Shown here: one piece after another, positions 25,222 to 33,302 of the stretch | How positions within the stretch are numbered: the stretch's first letter is position 1 | Layout of the letters: each line of letters begins with the position of its first letter | Assembly: GCA_040901795.1 (NCBI GenBank) | Contig: JBBDYH010000025.1 | Coordinates: forward strand, 1-43,784 | Direction: 5' to 3' | DNA length: 43,784 nt | Source of the DNA: JBBDYH01 sp040901795 | GTDB taxonomy: Bacteria; Planctomycetota; Planctomycetia; Pirellulales; JALHPA01 | Notes under the pieces: model-generated | Databases searched by the model: none | What the model saw: the letters and a program-made list of their open reading frames with translations, nothing else | What the model was told of the DNA's origin: nothing | Program-made: the position numbers and the translations under genes

Positions 25222-26226
25222 ATGCCCGCCAAAATCTATTACGACAACGACGCTGACCTGTCGGTGCTAAAAGGCAAGACGATCGCCATCCTGGGATACG
25301 GGTCGCAAGGACACGCTCAGGCACAGAACCTCCGCGACAGCGGCTGCTCGGTGATCATCGGCCAGCGGCCTGGCGGCCCCAATTACGACCTGGCGGTGAG
25401 CCACGGTTTTGACCCGATGAGCGCCGAAGAGGCTGCGAAGCGGGCGGACCTTGTTAACATCCTCTTGCCCGATGAAGTGCAGGGGGACGTGTATCGCCAG
25501 CACGTCAAGCCGCAGCTCATGGCAGGCAACGTGCTGATGTGCTCGCACGGCTTCAACGTCCACTTCGGCCAGGTCGAGCCGCCGACTGGCGTCGATGTGG
25601 TGCTCGTGGCTCCGAAAGGACCCGGTCATTTGGTGCGCAGCGAGTTCGAGCGCGGCGGCGGTGTCCCGTGCCTCATTGCCCTTAGTCCAGGAGCAAGCGA
25701 AGAATCGCGCAAGATCGGCCTGGCGTACGCTAAGGGAATTGGCGGCACGCGCGCGGGTGTCATCGAAACAACCATTGCCGAAGAGACCGAGACGGATCTG
25801 TTCGGCGAGCAGGCGGTGCTATGCGGCGGCGTGAGCGCGCTGGTCAAGGCGGGTTACGAGACGCTCGTCGAGGCCGGGTATCAGCCGGAGATGGCCTACT
25901 TCGAGTGCATGCACGAGTTGAAGTTGATCGTCGATCTGTTTTATCAGGGTGGCCTGAACTACATGCGCTACAGCGTCTCGAATACCGCCGAATACGGCGA
26001 CTACACGCGCGGCCCGCGGATCGTGACCGAGGAGACGAAAGCCGAGATGAAGCGGATTCTTAAGGAGGTTCAATCGGGGCAGTTTGCCCGCGAATGGATC
26101 CTCGAAAACAAGGCCAACGCGCCTGGGTTCAAGGCGATGCGCAAGGCCGAACGCAACCATCCGATCGAAGACGTCGGCCGCCGCCTGCGAAGATTGATGA
26201 CCTGGATCAAAGCGAAGGAAGTGTGA
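25222..26226 (+). CDS. ilvC: Ketol-acid reductoisomerase (class I)
   Basis: IlvC converts acetolactate (or acetohydroxybutyrate) to the dihydroxy acid using NADPH and magnesium. The 334-residue length is that of class I enzymes. The Rossmann motif ILGYGSQGHAQAQNLRDSG starts near residue 23. VAPKGPGHLVRSEFERGGGVPCLIA and the knotted C-terminal domain with AEETETDLFGEQAVLCGG, EMAYFECMHELKLIVDL and RYSVSNTAEYGDY supply the metal ligands. It lies downstream of ilvN on the same strand. Whether one transcript spans the REP pair between them is unknown. Confidence 0.98.
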   Translation: MPAKIYYDNDADLSVLKGKTIAILGYGSQGHAQAQNLRDSGCSVIIGQRPGGPNYDLAVSHGFDPMSAEEAAKRADLVNILLPDEVQGDVYRQHVKPQLMAGNVLMCSHGFNVHFGQVEPPTGVDVVLVAPKGPGHLVRSEFERGGGVPCLIALSPGASEESRKIGLAYAKGIGGTRAGVIETTIAEETETDLFGEQAVLCGGVSALVKAGYETLVEAGYQPEMAYFECMHELKLIVDLFYQGGLNYMRYSVSNTAEYGDYTRGPRIVTEETKAEMKRILKEVQSGQFAREWILENKANAPGFKAMRKAERNHPIEDVGRRLRRLMTWIKAKEV

Positions 26227-26264
26227 CTCTTGGCGAGCGGGGCGACGTAAGTCCCCCGATAACG

Positions 26265-26555
26265 ATGCCCACCACCACGCCCGCCACCGAAGCCGAATCG
26301 CGCCGGCTGTACCTCGATCTTCAGGCTGGCGACAGGATCGAAGCCGTTCACACCGTCATCGTCGGCAACAAGCGCTGGCAGACGACCACCGCCGGCATTG
26401 TCGTGCGCACCGAGCGCCGCCGGCATGGCCTACACTTCCGCCGCAATTACGATGATAAAGTCTACAGCGACATCATCATCCTCACCCGTGCCGACGGCGA
26501 GCTGACCACCGTGACAATGGATGAGTTCACGAGATTGCGACGTACGAACGCGTGA
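26265..26555 (+). CDS. Small conserved planctomycete protein
   Basis: The 96-residue product reads LQAGDRIEAVHTVIVGNKRW, TERRRHGLHFRRNYDDKVYSD and then TRADGELTTVTMDEFTRL. This is a compact, basic, beta-rich layout that I have seen as a conserved hypothetical near ilvC in planctomycetes. The ATG at 26265 was chosen because the longer frame back to 26094 overlaps ilvC and is not conserved. It starts 38 bases after ilvC, so co-transcription is likely. No domain is recognised and no function is proposed. Confidence 0.65.
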   Translation: MPTTTPATEAESRRLYLDLQAGDRIEAVHTVIVGNKRWQTTTAGIVVRTERRRHGLHFRRNYDDKVYSDIIILTRADGELTTVTMDEFTRLRRTNA

Positions 26556-26596
26556 GTGGGTGAACCCAACGGCGTCAGCCGCGCTCCGCGCCGCAT

Positions 26597-26631
26597 TGAA
26601 ATCCAAAGCGACGACGAGTCGTGGCACTCCA
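26597..26631. repeat. Solitary arm of the 119-base repeat family
   Basis: GAAATCCAAAGCGACGACGA and onward to GGCACTCCA matches the right arm of the elements at 37325-37443 and 42314-42432. No left arm is nearby. It lies between the convergent small-protein and putA stops. Confidence 0.75.
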
Positions 26632-26634
26632 TAG

Positions 26635-29600
26635 TTACTCGCCGACCGTCGGGGCGGGCGTCGCCTCGCTTTGCGTCGGCGGCGCGAAGCCTCGGCGAAG
26701 CGTATTCTCCGTAATCGTCTTGGGCAGCACGAATTGCAACAGGTAATCCGGCCCTCCCGCCTTGCTGCCGATGCCCGACATTTTGAACCCGCCGAATGGC
26801 TGGCGGCCGACGAGCGCTCCGGTGATCGACCGGTTGAGGTACAGATTGCCCACTTGCATCTCGCGCGCGGCACGGTCAAGGTTCGCGGGGCTACGGGAAA
26901 AGATTCCGCCGGTCAGCGCGTACTCGGTGCCGTTGGCAATCGCGATCGCCTCGGTCAGGTCCTGGGCGCGAATTACTGCCAGCACCGGGCCAAATATCTC
27001 TTCCTGCGCCAGCCGGCTGGTTGGCTTCACGTCGGCAAAAATATGCGGGCCGATAAAGTTGCCCTGCCTGGCCAACTCGCCAGCGTCGACGGCCAGAACT
27101 TCGCGCGCCTCCTTGCGGCCGAGTTCGATATACCGCCTGATTCGCTCCACCGACTCGCGGTCGATCACCGGCCCGACGCTCGTCGCCGGGTCGGTGGCCG
27201 GGCCGACCGTCAAGCTGCGCGCCGCCTCGACGAGCCTTGTCAGAAATGCCTCGTACACGCTGTCGAGCACAATCGCCCGCGAGCAGGCCGAGCACTTCTG
27301 CCCCTGGTAACCGAACGCGCTTTTCATGACTCCGAGCACCGCTTCGTCGAGATCAGCGTCGGCATCGACGATGATCGCGTTTTTGCCCCCCATCTCCGCG
27401 ATCACGCGCTTGACGTACGGCAGCCCGGCCGCCGAGACTTCGGCCGCCCGCCGGTTGATGGCCAGACCTACCGGCCGCGAGCCCGTGAAAACGATCAGCG
27501 ACACGTCCGAATGATCGACCAACCCCGCGCCGACGACCTCGCCGCGGCCCGGTAAATAATTGGCCACACCCGCCGGCAAGCCCACCTCCTGAAAAACCTC
27601 CATCAGCCTGGCCGCCGTAATGCTCGACTGCTCGGCCGGCTTCATCACCACGGTGTTGCCGGTGGCGAGGGCGGCCGTGGTCATGCCGGTGAGGATCGCC
27701 AGCGGAAAGTTCCATGGCGAGATCACCGCCGTCACGCCGCGCGGCACGTACACGAATCGGTTCTCCTCGCCGGGGACGTTGACTGCCTGCGGTTTGTCCA
27801 GCGCGATTGCCCCGACCGCGTAGTACTCGCAAAAGTCGATCGCCTCGCAGACGTCGGCATCCGACTCGCGCCACTGCTTGCCGCACTCCAAAACCTCTCC
27901 GGCCGCGATCTCAAATTTCCTCCGCCGCAACACCTCCGCGACGGCCCGCAGATACTCCGCACGCTTCGGAGCGCCGAGCGCCGCCCAGGCCGGCTGCGCC
28001 TCGAGCGCCGCGCGAACCGCCAATTCGACATGTTTGGCCTCGCCCAGCGCCACGCGACCGAGCAGTTGCGCGTGGTCGGCGGGATTACGCACGACGAGCT
28101 GTGAGTTGCTTTCGACCGGTTGGTTTTTGATTACCAGTGGATAGCTTCGATCGAGCTGCGTCTGCAACTCGCTAAGCGCATCACGCATCGCACGGCGGTT
28201 TTCTTCCAAGTTGAAATCGGCCGGCGGTTCATTGCGGAACGACCAGGTAGATACGGCGTTTTGCATGGCATCGTCCCCCGGCGGAGCCGGGGACTGAGGG
28301 GGACGCGGGGACGGTGTTTGGCGGAGCTCGCCGGCGGCCCGCGGGGCGTCGTCCAGCGGGTTTTTGAGCAGCTCCTCTGGCGAGACCTGCTCCATGAAGC
28401 TCGCGCGCAAAAACGAGTCGTTCGATGTGTTCTCCAGCAGCCGCCGCACGAGATACGCCATGCCGGGGATCAGCTCGCCGTAGGGCATGTAGATCCGCAT
28501 GCGATAGCCCAGGTCAACGAGTGCATCTTTCTCGGCGTCGGCCATGCCGTAGAGCATTTGCAGCTCGAGCGCCGACTTCGGCATGCCGAGGTGCTCGGCC
28601 GCCGCGATGCCGTGGGCCATCGACCGCAGATTGTGGCTGCCAATCGCCGGCCGCAGCCAGCGGTAGTTCCGCATCACGAACCGCGTCTGCTGCTCGAAGT
28701 TGGCGTCGGTCTCCCATTTCTCTTGATAGACCGGCACCGGCCAGCCGATCGAGAGCGCATGCACGGTTTCGTAATCCCAATAGGCCCCCTTGACCAGCCG
28801 CACCCACACCGGCGTGCCGCGCTTCTCAGCCCAATCGCGCAGCGCGACGAGATCGTCGCCCGAATCGCGCAAGTAACACTGAATGACGATACCGACGTGT
28901 GCATTGTCGCGGAACTCGTCCTCCATAATAACGCTTTTGAAGATGGCCAGCGTGGTGTCCTTGGCGCCGTACGACTCCATGTCGATGTGGATGTGAGCTT
29001 GGTGGTCGACCGCCAATCGCAGCAATCGCCGCAACCGCGCGGCGACGCGCTCGATCGTGCCGCCCGGGTCGATTGGATCGAACTGGCTGTCGAGCGCCGA
29101 GAGCTTGACCGAGACGTTCACGCGCGGCAGCGGACCTTGCTCGTCGCGGTCGATCTCGCGCACTTCGGGCCAGGCGTTGACCGTCGGTGCGATCCCGTTA
29201 ATCAGATCGAGATACGCTTGCAGATAACGGTCGGCTTCGACTTCGCTGGTGACCGCCTCGCCCAGAATGTCTAGTGTAAAGGCCCGCTTTTGCCGCCGTT
29301 CGCGGAGCGCCGCGGCGAGCACCTCGCGTGTGTCGCGGCCGGCGATGAATCGGCGGGCGTGCGACATGGCATTGCGCCGCGCCGCGATGGCCGCCGCGAA
29401 GCCGCCCAGCCGCGTCCGCGTGGCGACGTCGAGCCCCAGCCGCGCCGCCGCCGGCAGTTTTTGCCGGACCTCTTCGAAATACTCGTGGAGGTGGTGTGCG
29501 ATCGCTTCGTTCGTCCGCAACATCGGCAGCACATCGATGAAGCGGAACATCTGCACCTTGACGCTCTCATCGGCCATCGCCCACTGCATGATCCGGTCAT

Positions 29601-29721
29601 CCCACCAGCGGCGGTCCCAGATCCCCGGCCGGCGCGTATCGAGTCGCTCAAACAACGCGCGGCCAATCCGCTGTGTGGCTTGTTCGATCCGTTCAAGTTC
29701 CGCGGGCGAGAAGTCGTCCAT
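26635..29721 (-). CDS. putA: Bifunctional proline dehydrogenase / L-glutamate gamma-semialdehyde dehydrogenase
   Basis: This 1028-residue enzyme oxidises proline to glutamate in two steps. The N-terminal FAD-dependent PRODH barrel (about 95-450) shows VSVKLSALDSQFDPIDPG, HIDMESYG and VRLVKGAYWDYE. The C-terminal NAD-dependent aldehyde dehydrogenase (about 510-1010) shows SPWNFPLAILTGM, TGNTVVMKPAEQSS, FTGSRPVG, EMGGKNAIIVD and the catalytic cysteine in GYQGQKCSA near residue 807. There is no N-terminal DNA-binding domain, so it does not regulate its own gene as E. coli PutA does. The linker between the two enzymes (about 469-485, SPRPPQSPAPPGDDAM) is encoded by a dispersed GC-rich repeat. It is convergent with the small gene after ilvC. 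Confidence 0.97.
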   Translation of the reverse strand: MDDFSPAELERIEQATQRIGRALFERLDTRRPGIWDRRWWDDRIMQWAMADESVKVQMFRFIDVLPMLRTNEAIAHHLHEYFEEVRQKLPAAARLGLDVATRTRLGGFAAAIAARRNAMSHARRFIAGRDTREVLAAALRERRQKRAFTLDILGEAVTSEVEADRYLQAYLDLINGIAPTVNAWPEVREIDRDEQGPLPRVNVSVKLSALDSQFDPIDPGGTIERVAARLRRLLRLAVDHQAHIHIDMESYGAKDTTLAIFKSVIMEDEFRDNAHVGIVIQCYLRDSGDDLVALRDWAEKRGTPVWVRLVKGAYWDYETVHALSIGWPVPVYQEKWETDANFEQQTRFVMRNYRWLRPAIGSHNLRSMAHGIAAAEHLGMPKSALELQMLYGMADAEKDALVDLGYRMRIYMPYGELIPGMAYLVRRLLENTSNDSFLRASFMEQVSPEELLKNPLDDAPRAAGELRQTPSPRPPQSPAPPGDDAMQNAVSTWSFRNEPPADFNLEENRRAMRDALSELQTQLDRSYPLVIKNQPVESNSQLVVRNPADHAQLLGRVALGEAKHVELAVRAALEAQPAWAALGAPKRAEYLRAVAEVLRRRKFEIAAGEVLECGKQWRESDADVCEAIDFCEYYAVGAIALDKPQAVNVPGEENRFVYVPRGVTAVISPWNFPLAILTGMTTAALATGNTVVMKPAEQSSITAARLMEVFQEVGLPAGVANYLPGRGEVVGAGLVDHSDVSLIVFTGSRPVGLAINRRAAEVSAAGLPYVKRVIAEMGGKNAIIVDADADLDEAVLGVMKSAFGYQGQKCSACSRAIVLDSVYEAFLTRLVEAARSLTVGPATDPATSVGPVIDRESVERIRRYIELGRKEAREVLAVDAGELARQGNFIGPHIFADVKPTSRLAQEEIFGPVLAVIRAQDLTEAIAIANGTEYALTGGIFSRSPANLDRAAREMQVGNLYLNRSITGALVGRQPFGGFKMSGIGSKAGGPDYLLQFVLPKTITENTLRRGFAPPTQSEATPAPTVGE
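28266..28313. repeat. GC-rich repeat inside putA
   Basis: It contains the hairpin CCCCGGC GGA GCCGGGG (about 28277-28293) followed by a GGGGGACGCGGGGAC stretch. It has the look of a planctomycete intergenic repeat but sits in frame between the two catalytic domains of PutA. Confidence 0.7.
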
Positions 29722-29730
29722 GAAGCCTTT

Positions 29731-29795
29731 CCGTTTAGCAGTCGCCGCCGCGGCGAATCCGCCCGTTTAGCAGTTGCCGCCGCGGCAACTCTCCG
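29731..29795 (+). repeat. Tandem REP units of a second family (GTTTAGCAG head)
   Basis: Two direct units begin CCGTTTAGCAG at 29731 and 29763. Their hairpins are GTCGCCG CCG CGGCGAA and GTTGCCG CCG CGGCAAC. The second carries a compensatory C:G to T:A change that preserves pairing. They lie just beyond the 3' end of the second RAYT gene, ahead of the putA start. Confidence 0.88.
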
Positions 29796-29817
29796 GTGCA
29801 CCGGTCAACGAACCATT

Positions 29818-30366
29818 CTATGGACGACCATACCGTTTGACGAAGTCCCAATGCTGCGCAGTCAGCCCGGCCGCCATTGGGTTCTCGCGTACATAGGCCG
29901 CGCATGCTTCAACAGCATCCTCTTTATCAAGGAAGATCTTCCACGCCTTTCGCGTCCACGGTGGATACGGAGCACCGAGCTGAACTGTAGCAGCGCCCTT
30001 CAATTGGTTGACGATGTACTCAATACGATATTTCGTGCGCCACACGAGTACATGGACGTGGTTACTCATGATCGCGCACTCGATCACAGGAATCTGCAGC
30101 CGATCCACGACGTTGCCAAAGCCAGCTGCCACAAGCTCCCGGCATTCTGCACCAAGGACATAAGGCGGATGTTTCAGTTGCCCCGCAGCGACGAAGAGAA
30201 ACCGGGAAACCATTTCGGGCGGCGGCTGGGGCGCTACAAGGCCGTAGTGTCCCTTGCCGAGCAGTGCGATTTCCCGTACATAAACGTCCTTGCTATAGGA
30301 GCCGCGCGGGTCGTTCGGGAGCCATGAGCCGTACGTCGTAAAGATTGCGTGGTAGGCGATGATCAT
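29818..30366 (-). CDS. Second REP-associated tyrosine transposase (Y1_Tnp-like)
   Basis: The 182-residue protein (MIIAYHAIFTTYGSWLPNDP) belongs to a different subgroup of the IS200-like/RAYT superfamily than the one at 20667-21203. The HUH motif is seen in ECAIMSNHVHVLVW. YRIEYIVNQLKGAATVQL and AVEACAAYVRENPMAAGL correspond to the helical part with the probable nucleophile Tyr in AAYVRENP. The GSWLPNDPRG head is typical of this subgroup. It is flanked by units of the GTTTAGCAG hairpin family in opposite orientation on each side (29731-29795 and 30375-30402). This is what is expected of a RAYT with its own cognate REP. It separates putA from the DUF58 gene. Confidence 0.88.
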   Translation of the reverse strand: MIIAYHAIFTTYGSWLPNDPRGSYSKDVYVREIALLGKGHYGLVAPQPPPEMVSRFLFVAAGQLKHPPYVLGAECRELVAAGFGNVVDRLQIPVIECAIMSNHVHVLVWRTKYRIEYIVNQLKGAATVQLGAPYPPWTRKAWKIFLDKEDAVEACAAYVRENPMAAGLTAQHWDFVKRYGRP

Positions 30367-30374
30367 GGTTCCAA

Positions 30375-30402
30375 AGTCGCCGTACCGGCGACTGCTAAAC
30401 GG
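30375..30402 (-). repeat. Inverted third unit of the GTTTAGCAG REP family
   Basis: On the minus strand it reads GTTTAGCAG followed by TCGCCG GTA CGGCGA, the same head and stem as 29731-29795 with a changed loop. It lies nine bases upstream of the second RAYT start codon. Confidence 0.88.
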
Positions 30403-30415
30403 GGTGGTTCGCCCG

Positions 30416-31792
30416 CTACAACAAATGCCTCGCCTTGATATCGAGATACTGGTTCACCAACGGCGCCGTCAATTCATCGGGAAACACATCCATCGACAAA
30501 ACTCCCTTGGCTGACAAATCGGCGAGCACCTGCTGCCGCCAGGTCAGAATCTCAGCCGCTGCGGCCGCTCGGTACAATTCCTCATCGCTCGCCGGCTGCT
30601 GATCGGCTGCGTCAAAGAGCACGCGGTCGCGCAACAGCACCGCCAGCGGCAAGTGCCGGCCGACAAACGATTGCAAGTACTGCTGGATCTGGTTGGCGTT
30701 CACCTCGTCGATCACGTTCGTCACCAACACCACCAGCGCCCGCTTGCGGCAATGCGCCGAGAGATACAAAAACGCCTCGTCGTAGCGCGATTCGACCAGT
30801 CGCGGGTAGCGGTCGAACGACGCGTGCAAGAGCTGGTTCATCTGCCGCAGGCCGCCGCGCGGCGGGACGAAGCCGTCGATCTCGTCGGAAAAGCATAACA
30901 GCCCGACCGAGTCCCCTTGTCGCAACGCCACATAGCTCATCATCAGCATCGCATTGAGGGCGTGGTCCAAGAGGCTCAGACCGGCCGCCTCGTTGGTCAT
31001 CATCCGTCCGCAATCGATGAGAAACAGGATCCGCTGGCTCTGGTTGGTCTGGAAATCTTTGACCGTCAACTTGTTGCGGCGCGCCGTGCTCCGCCAATGG
31101 ATGTGCTTGTAAGCATCGTCGCGCGTGTAGTCGCGGAGCCGCTCGAACTCGTTGTCTTGCCCCACGCGTCGAGTCCGCCGCACGCCCATCAGGCTGAGCC
31201 GGTTGGTGCGCGCGAGCACGGCGTATTCCGCAAGTTGCTTCATGTCCGGGTAGACGTGGATCAGTGTTTCGATCGGGTAGACGAGATAACGCACCCAAAG
31301 TCCCCAGCGGCTCTGCACGCGCAGGTGCGCCGCGTTGAACGTGAACGCGCCGCGCCGGGCGGCCAGTAAGTCGTAGTGCATCGTCGCCCGCGTGCGCGGC
31401 AGAAGCCGCAGCTCGAACTCGGGCGGTGCGGCGGTGAAGAGGGACGGATAGCCGTCCCGCAGCGACGCGGTATGTTCACGTTCGGCACGGTTGAGCACCG
31501 TGAGCGTTATGCGGTGCGGCTTCTGCAGCGAGGCAATTCGCAGCGCCTGGCGTTCGATCGCAAATACTTTGGCGCCTGGAACGCTGAAGAGATCAACCAA
31601 CGCGAACAGCAACACCGCCAGATCGACGGCGAGCACCAGCGGCCATATTCCGGGCCACAGCAAAAGCAGAAACGACACACCCGCCGGAGCGAGCGCCCAA
31701 AGCACGAGCTGGCGTGCAGGATACGCTCGGCGCCAGCGAGCCAGCCCGGCCAGGGGGACGATCAGCAACAGCAGATAGAACAGCGGATTCAT
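30416..31792 (-). CDS. DUF58 domain-containing protein
   Basis: The 458-residue product starts MNPLFYLLLLIVPLAGLARW, with two N-terminal membrane helices (about 3-18 and 30-65). The DUF58 block lies at about 210-270 (GVRRTRRVGQDNEFERLRDY, DDAYKHIHWRSTARR, LTVKDF). It continues into a von Willebrand A-like fold (RILFLIDCGRMM, LVVLVTNVID). DUF58 proteins pair with MoxR ATPases and probably display or assemble substrates at the membrane; the substrate is unknown. The start at 31792 was preferred because the extra 55 upstream codons (FPGSAWEH...) are translated REP sequence. It is the last gene of the minus-strand cluster, 172 bases downstream of MoxR with an inverted REP pair between. Confidence 0.92.
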   Translation of the reverse strand: MNPLFYLLLLIVPLAGLARWRRAYPARQLVLWALAPAGVSFLLLLWPGIWPLVLAVDLAVLLFALVDLFSVPGAKVFAIERQALRIASLQKPHRITLTVLNRAEREHTASLRDGYPSLFTAAPPEFELRLLPRTRATMHYDLLAARRGAFTFNAAHLRVQSRWGLWVRYLVYPIETLIHVYPDMKQLAEYAVLARTNRLSLMGVRRTRRVGQDNEFERLRDYTRDDAYKHIHWRSTARRNKLTVKDFQTNQSQRILFLIDCGRMMTNEAAGLSLLDHALNAMLMMSYVALRQGDSVGLLCFSDEIDGFVPPRGGLRQMNQLLHASFDRYPRLVESRYDEAFLYLSAHCRKRALVVLVTNVIDEVNANQIQQYLQSFVGRHLPLAVLLRDRVLFDAADQQPASDEELYRAAAAAEILTWRQQVLADLSAKGVLSMDVFPDELTAPLVNQYLDIKARHLL

Positions 31793-31815
31793 ACTACAGT
31801 CGCGACATACTCTCT

Positions 31816-31867
31816 CTCGTTCCGAGGCTCTGCCTCGGAACGCACTGCCCGGCGGGCTCCGCCTGCC
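31816..31867 (-). repeat. REP unit E1 between MoxR and DUF58
   Basis: CGTTCCGAGGC TCT GCCTCGGAACG, the linker CACTGCCC and GGCGGGC TCC GCCTGCC. It is oriented opposite to E2, forming a BIME-like pair. Confidence 0.88.
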
Positions 31868-31905
31868 GAAGCCGCATGCGATGGGCATTAACCTGTTGTG
31901 GTTTT

Positions 31906-31955
31906 CGCGAGGCAGAGCCTCGCACGCAGTATGTTCCCAGGCGGAGCCTGGGAAC
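31906..31955 (+). repeat. REP unit E2 between MoxR and DUF58
   Basis: GCGAGGC AGA GCCTCGC, the linker ACGCAGTAT and GTTCCCAGGC GGA GCCTGGGAAC. It ends ten bases from the MoxR stop codon. Confidence 0.9.
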
Positions 31956-31964
31956 AAGGTTCAT

Positions 31965-33263
31965 TCACAACCGCGGCACTTCGACCGAATTGATCAGCGC
32001 CCGCAAAAGATCGTCCACCTTCTGCCCTTCGACGTCGGCTTCGGCCGTGAGCACCACGCGATGCCGCAGGGCGGGCAAAGCGATCTGTACTACGTCGTCC
32101 GGCACGGCGTAATCGCGCCCGTAAAACGCCGCGAGCGTGCGGGCGCCCTGCACTAAGGCGATCCCCGCGCGAGGCGAGGCGCCCATGTAGAACTGTGGCC
32201 ATTGCCGCGTGAGGCGCACCAGCGTATTGACGTAATCGAACAGCTTATCATCCATGCGCACCTCGCCGCATTGCCGCGTCAGCTCCACAATCTCGGCGGG
32301 CGAAGTGACCGTCACCAACTCGCGGCTCAACCGGTCATCGACGTCGACCTGGCGGCTGTGCATCTTGAGAATCGCGGTCTCTTCCGCGACGTCGGGATAC
32401 TCGATCACGATCTTGAACATGAACCGATCGAGCTGCGCCTCGGGTAGGTTGTAGGTTCCCTCGCTCTCGACCGGGTTTTGCGTGGCCAGCACCAGGAACG
32501 GCCGCTCCAGCTTGTGGCCGGTGCGCTCGACCGTGACCCGATACTCCTGCATGATCTCCAACAGCGCCGCGTGCGTTTTGGCGGGTGAGCGATTGATTTC
32601 GTCGGCCAACAAGAGCTGGGTAAAGACAGGTCCGGGGTGAAAACGAAACTCCTGCGTCTTCATGTCGAAGATCGGCGAACCGGTAATATCCGAAGGCATC
32701 AGGTCGGCGGTGAACTGAATGCGGCCGAATTTGCAGCCTAGCACGTGCCCCAGCGTCCGCACAAACAGCGTCTTGCCCAAGCCAGGTACGCTCTCGATCA
32801 GCACGTGCCCGCCGGAGAAAAGCGCCACCAGCGTGCCCAACACTAGCTCATCCTGGCCGATATAGATCTTGCGGATTTCGCCGGTGATGCGGTCGAACAG
32901 TTCCTTGACAGGTGACATTGCGGTAGTCCGCGCCATCTCGCTCCAGGCGGCCGAGCTTGGGCCGGGTTGGGCGGTGGTCCCCGCCGAACCGGCTGTCGCG
33001 GGAACCATTGGCGCTTCGGACGGCGATGCATTCGGCGGCGCAATTGCCGCATTATGAACCTCGCGGCCCGCTGTCGCGCGGACCGTCTCATCGGGCGTGT
33101 CCCAGGGCGACCGCGGGGGTGGTGGCGGCGGCTCCAGCCGCGGGACGGTCGAGATTGTGCCGCATTCTGGGCATTGAGCTTGCTTGCCCGCCGCTGCGGC
33201 GACGATTTGCAGCGTCCTTTGGCAACGTGGGCATTCGAACGTAATCGGGGCGGCGAGTGACAT
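31965..33263 (-). CDS. MoxR family AAA+ ATPase with N-terminal zinc ribbon
   Basis: The 432-residue protein has a CxxC...CxxC zinc ribbon (Cys11, Cys14, Cys31, Cys34). A Pro/Ala-rich linker (about 40-115) leads to a MoxR-type AAA+ module. Walker A is SVPGLGKT (158-165), followed by QFTADLMPSDITG, Walker B LLLADEINR, sensor 1 in LATQNPVESEGTY, LPEAQLDRF and the lid with GASPRAGIALVQGA. MoxR ATPases act with DUF58/vWA partners in maturation or remodelling of envelope complexes. The zinc-ribbon head is an addition often seen in planctomycete copies and may anchor a partner. A (GGGAGTA)x4 array lies directly upstream of its start. Confidence 0.95.
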   Translation of the reverse strand: MSLAAPITFECPRCQRTLQIVAAAAGKQAQCPECGTISTVPRLEPPPPPPRSPWDTPDETVRATAGREVHNAAIAPPNASPSEAPMVPATAGSAGTTAQPGPSSAAWSEMARTTAMSPVKELFDRITGEIRKIYIGQDELVLGTLVALFSGGHVLIESVPGLGKTLFVRTLGHVLGCKFGRIQFTADLMPSDITGSPIFDMKTQEFRFHPGPVFTQLLLADEINRSPAKTHAALLEIMQEYRVTVERTGHKLERPFLVLATQNPVESEGTYNLPEAQLDRFMFKIVIEYPDVAEETAILKMHSRQVDVDDRLSRELVTVTSPAEIVELTRQCGEVRMDDKLFDYVNTLVRLTRQWPQFYMGASPRAGIALVQGARTLAAFYGRDYAVPDDVVQIALPALRHRVVLTAEADVEGQKVDDLLRALINSVEVPRL

Positions 33264-33270
33264 GCAGCGA

Positions 33271-33298
33271 GGGAGTAGGGAGTAGGGAGTAGGGAGTA
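33271..33298. repeat. (GGGAGTA)x4 heptamer array
   Basis: Four head-to-tail GGGAGTA units lie between the DUF4350 stop (33303) and the MoxR start (33263). They occupy the position where the MoxR ribosome-binding site would be. Confidence 0.95.
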
Positions 33299-33302
33299 GG
33301 AA

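Noticed and set aside
28120..29274. A 384-codon plus-strand open frame
   Set aside because: It is antisense to the proline dehydrogenase domain of PutA.
31793..31957. Upstream extension of the DUF58 gene
   Set aside because: FPGSAWEH... is translated REP unit E2/E1 sequence; MNPLFYLLLL at 31792 is a natural membrane-protein start.
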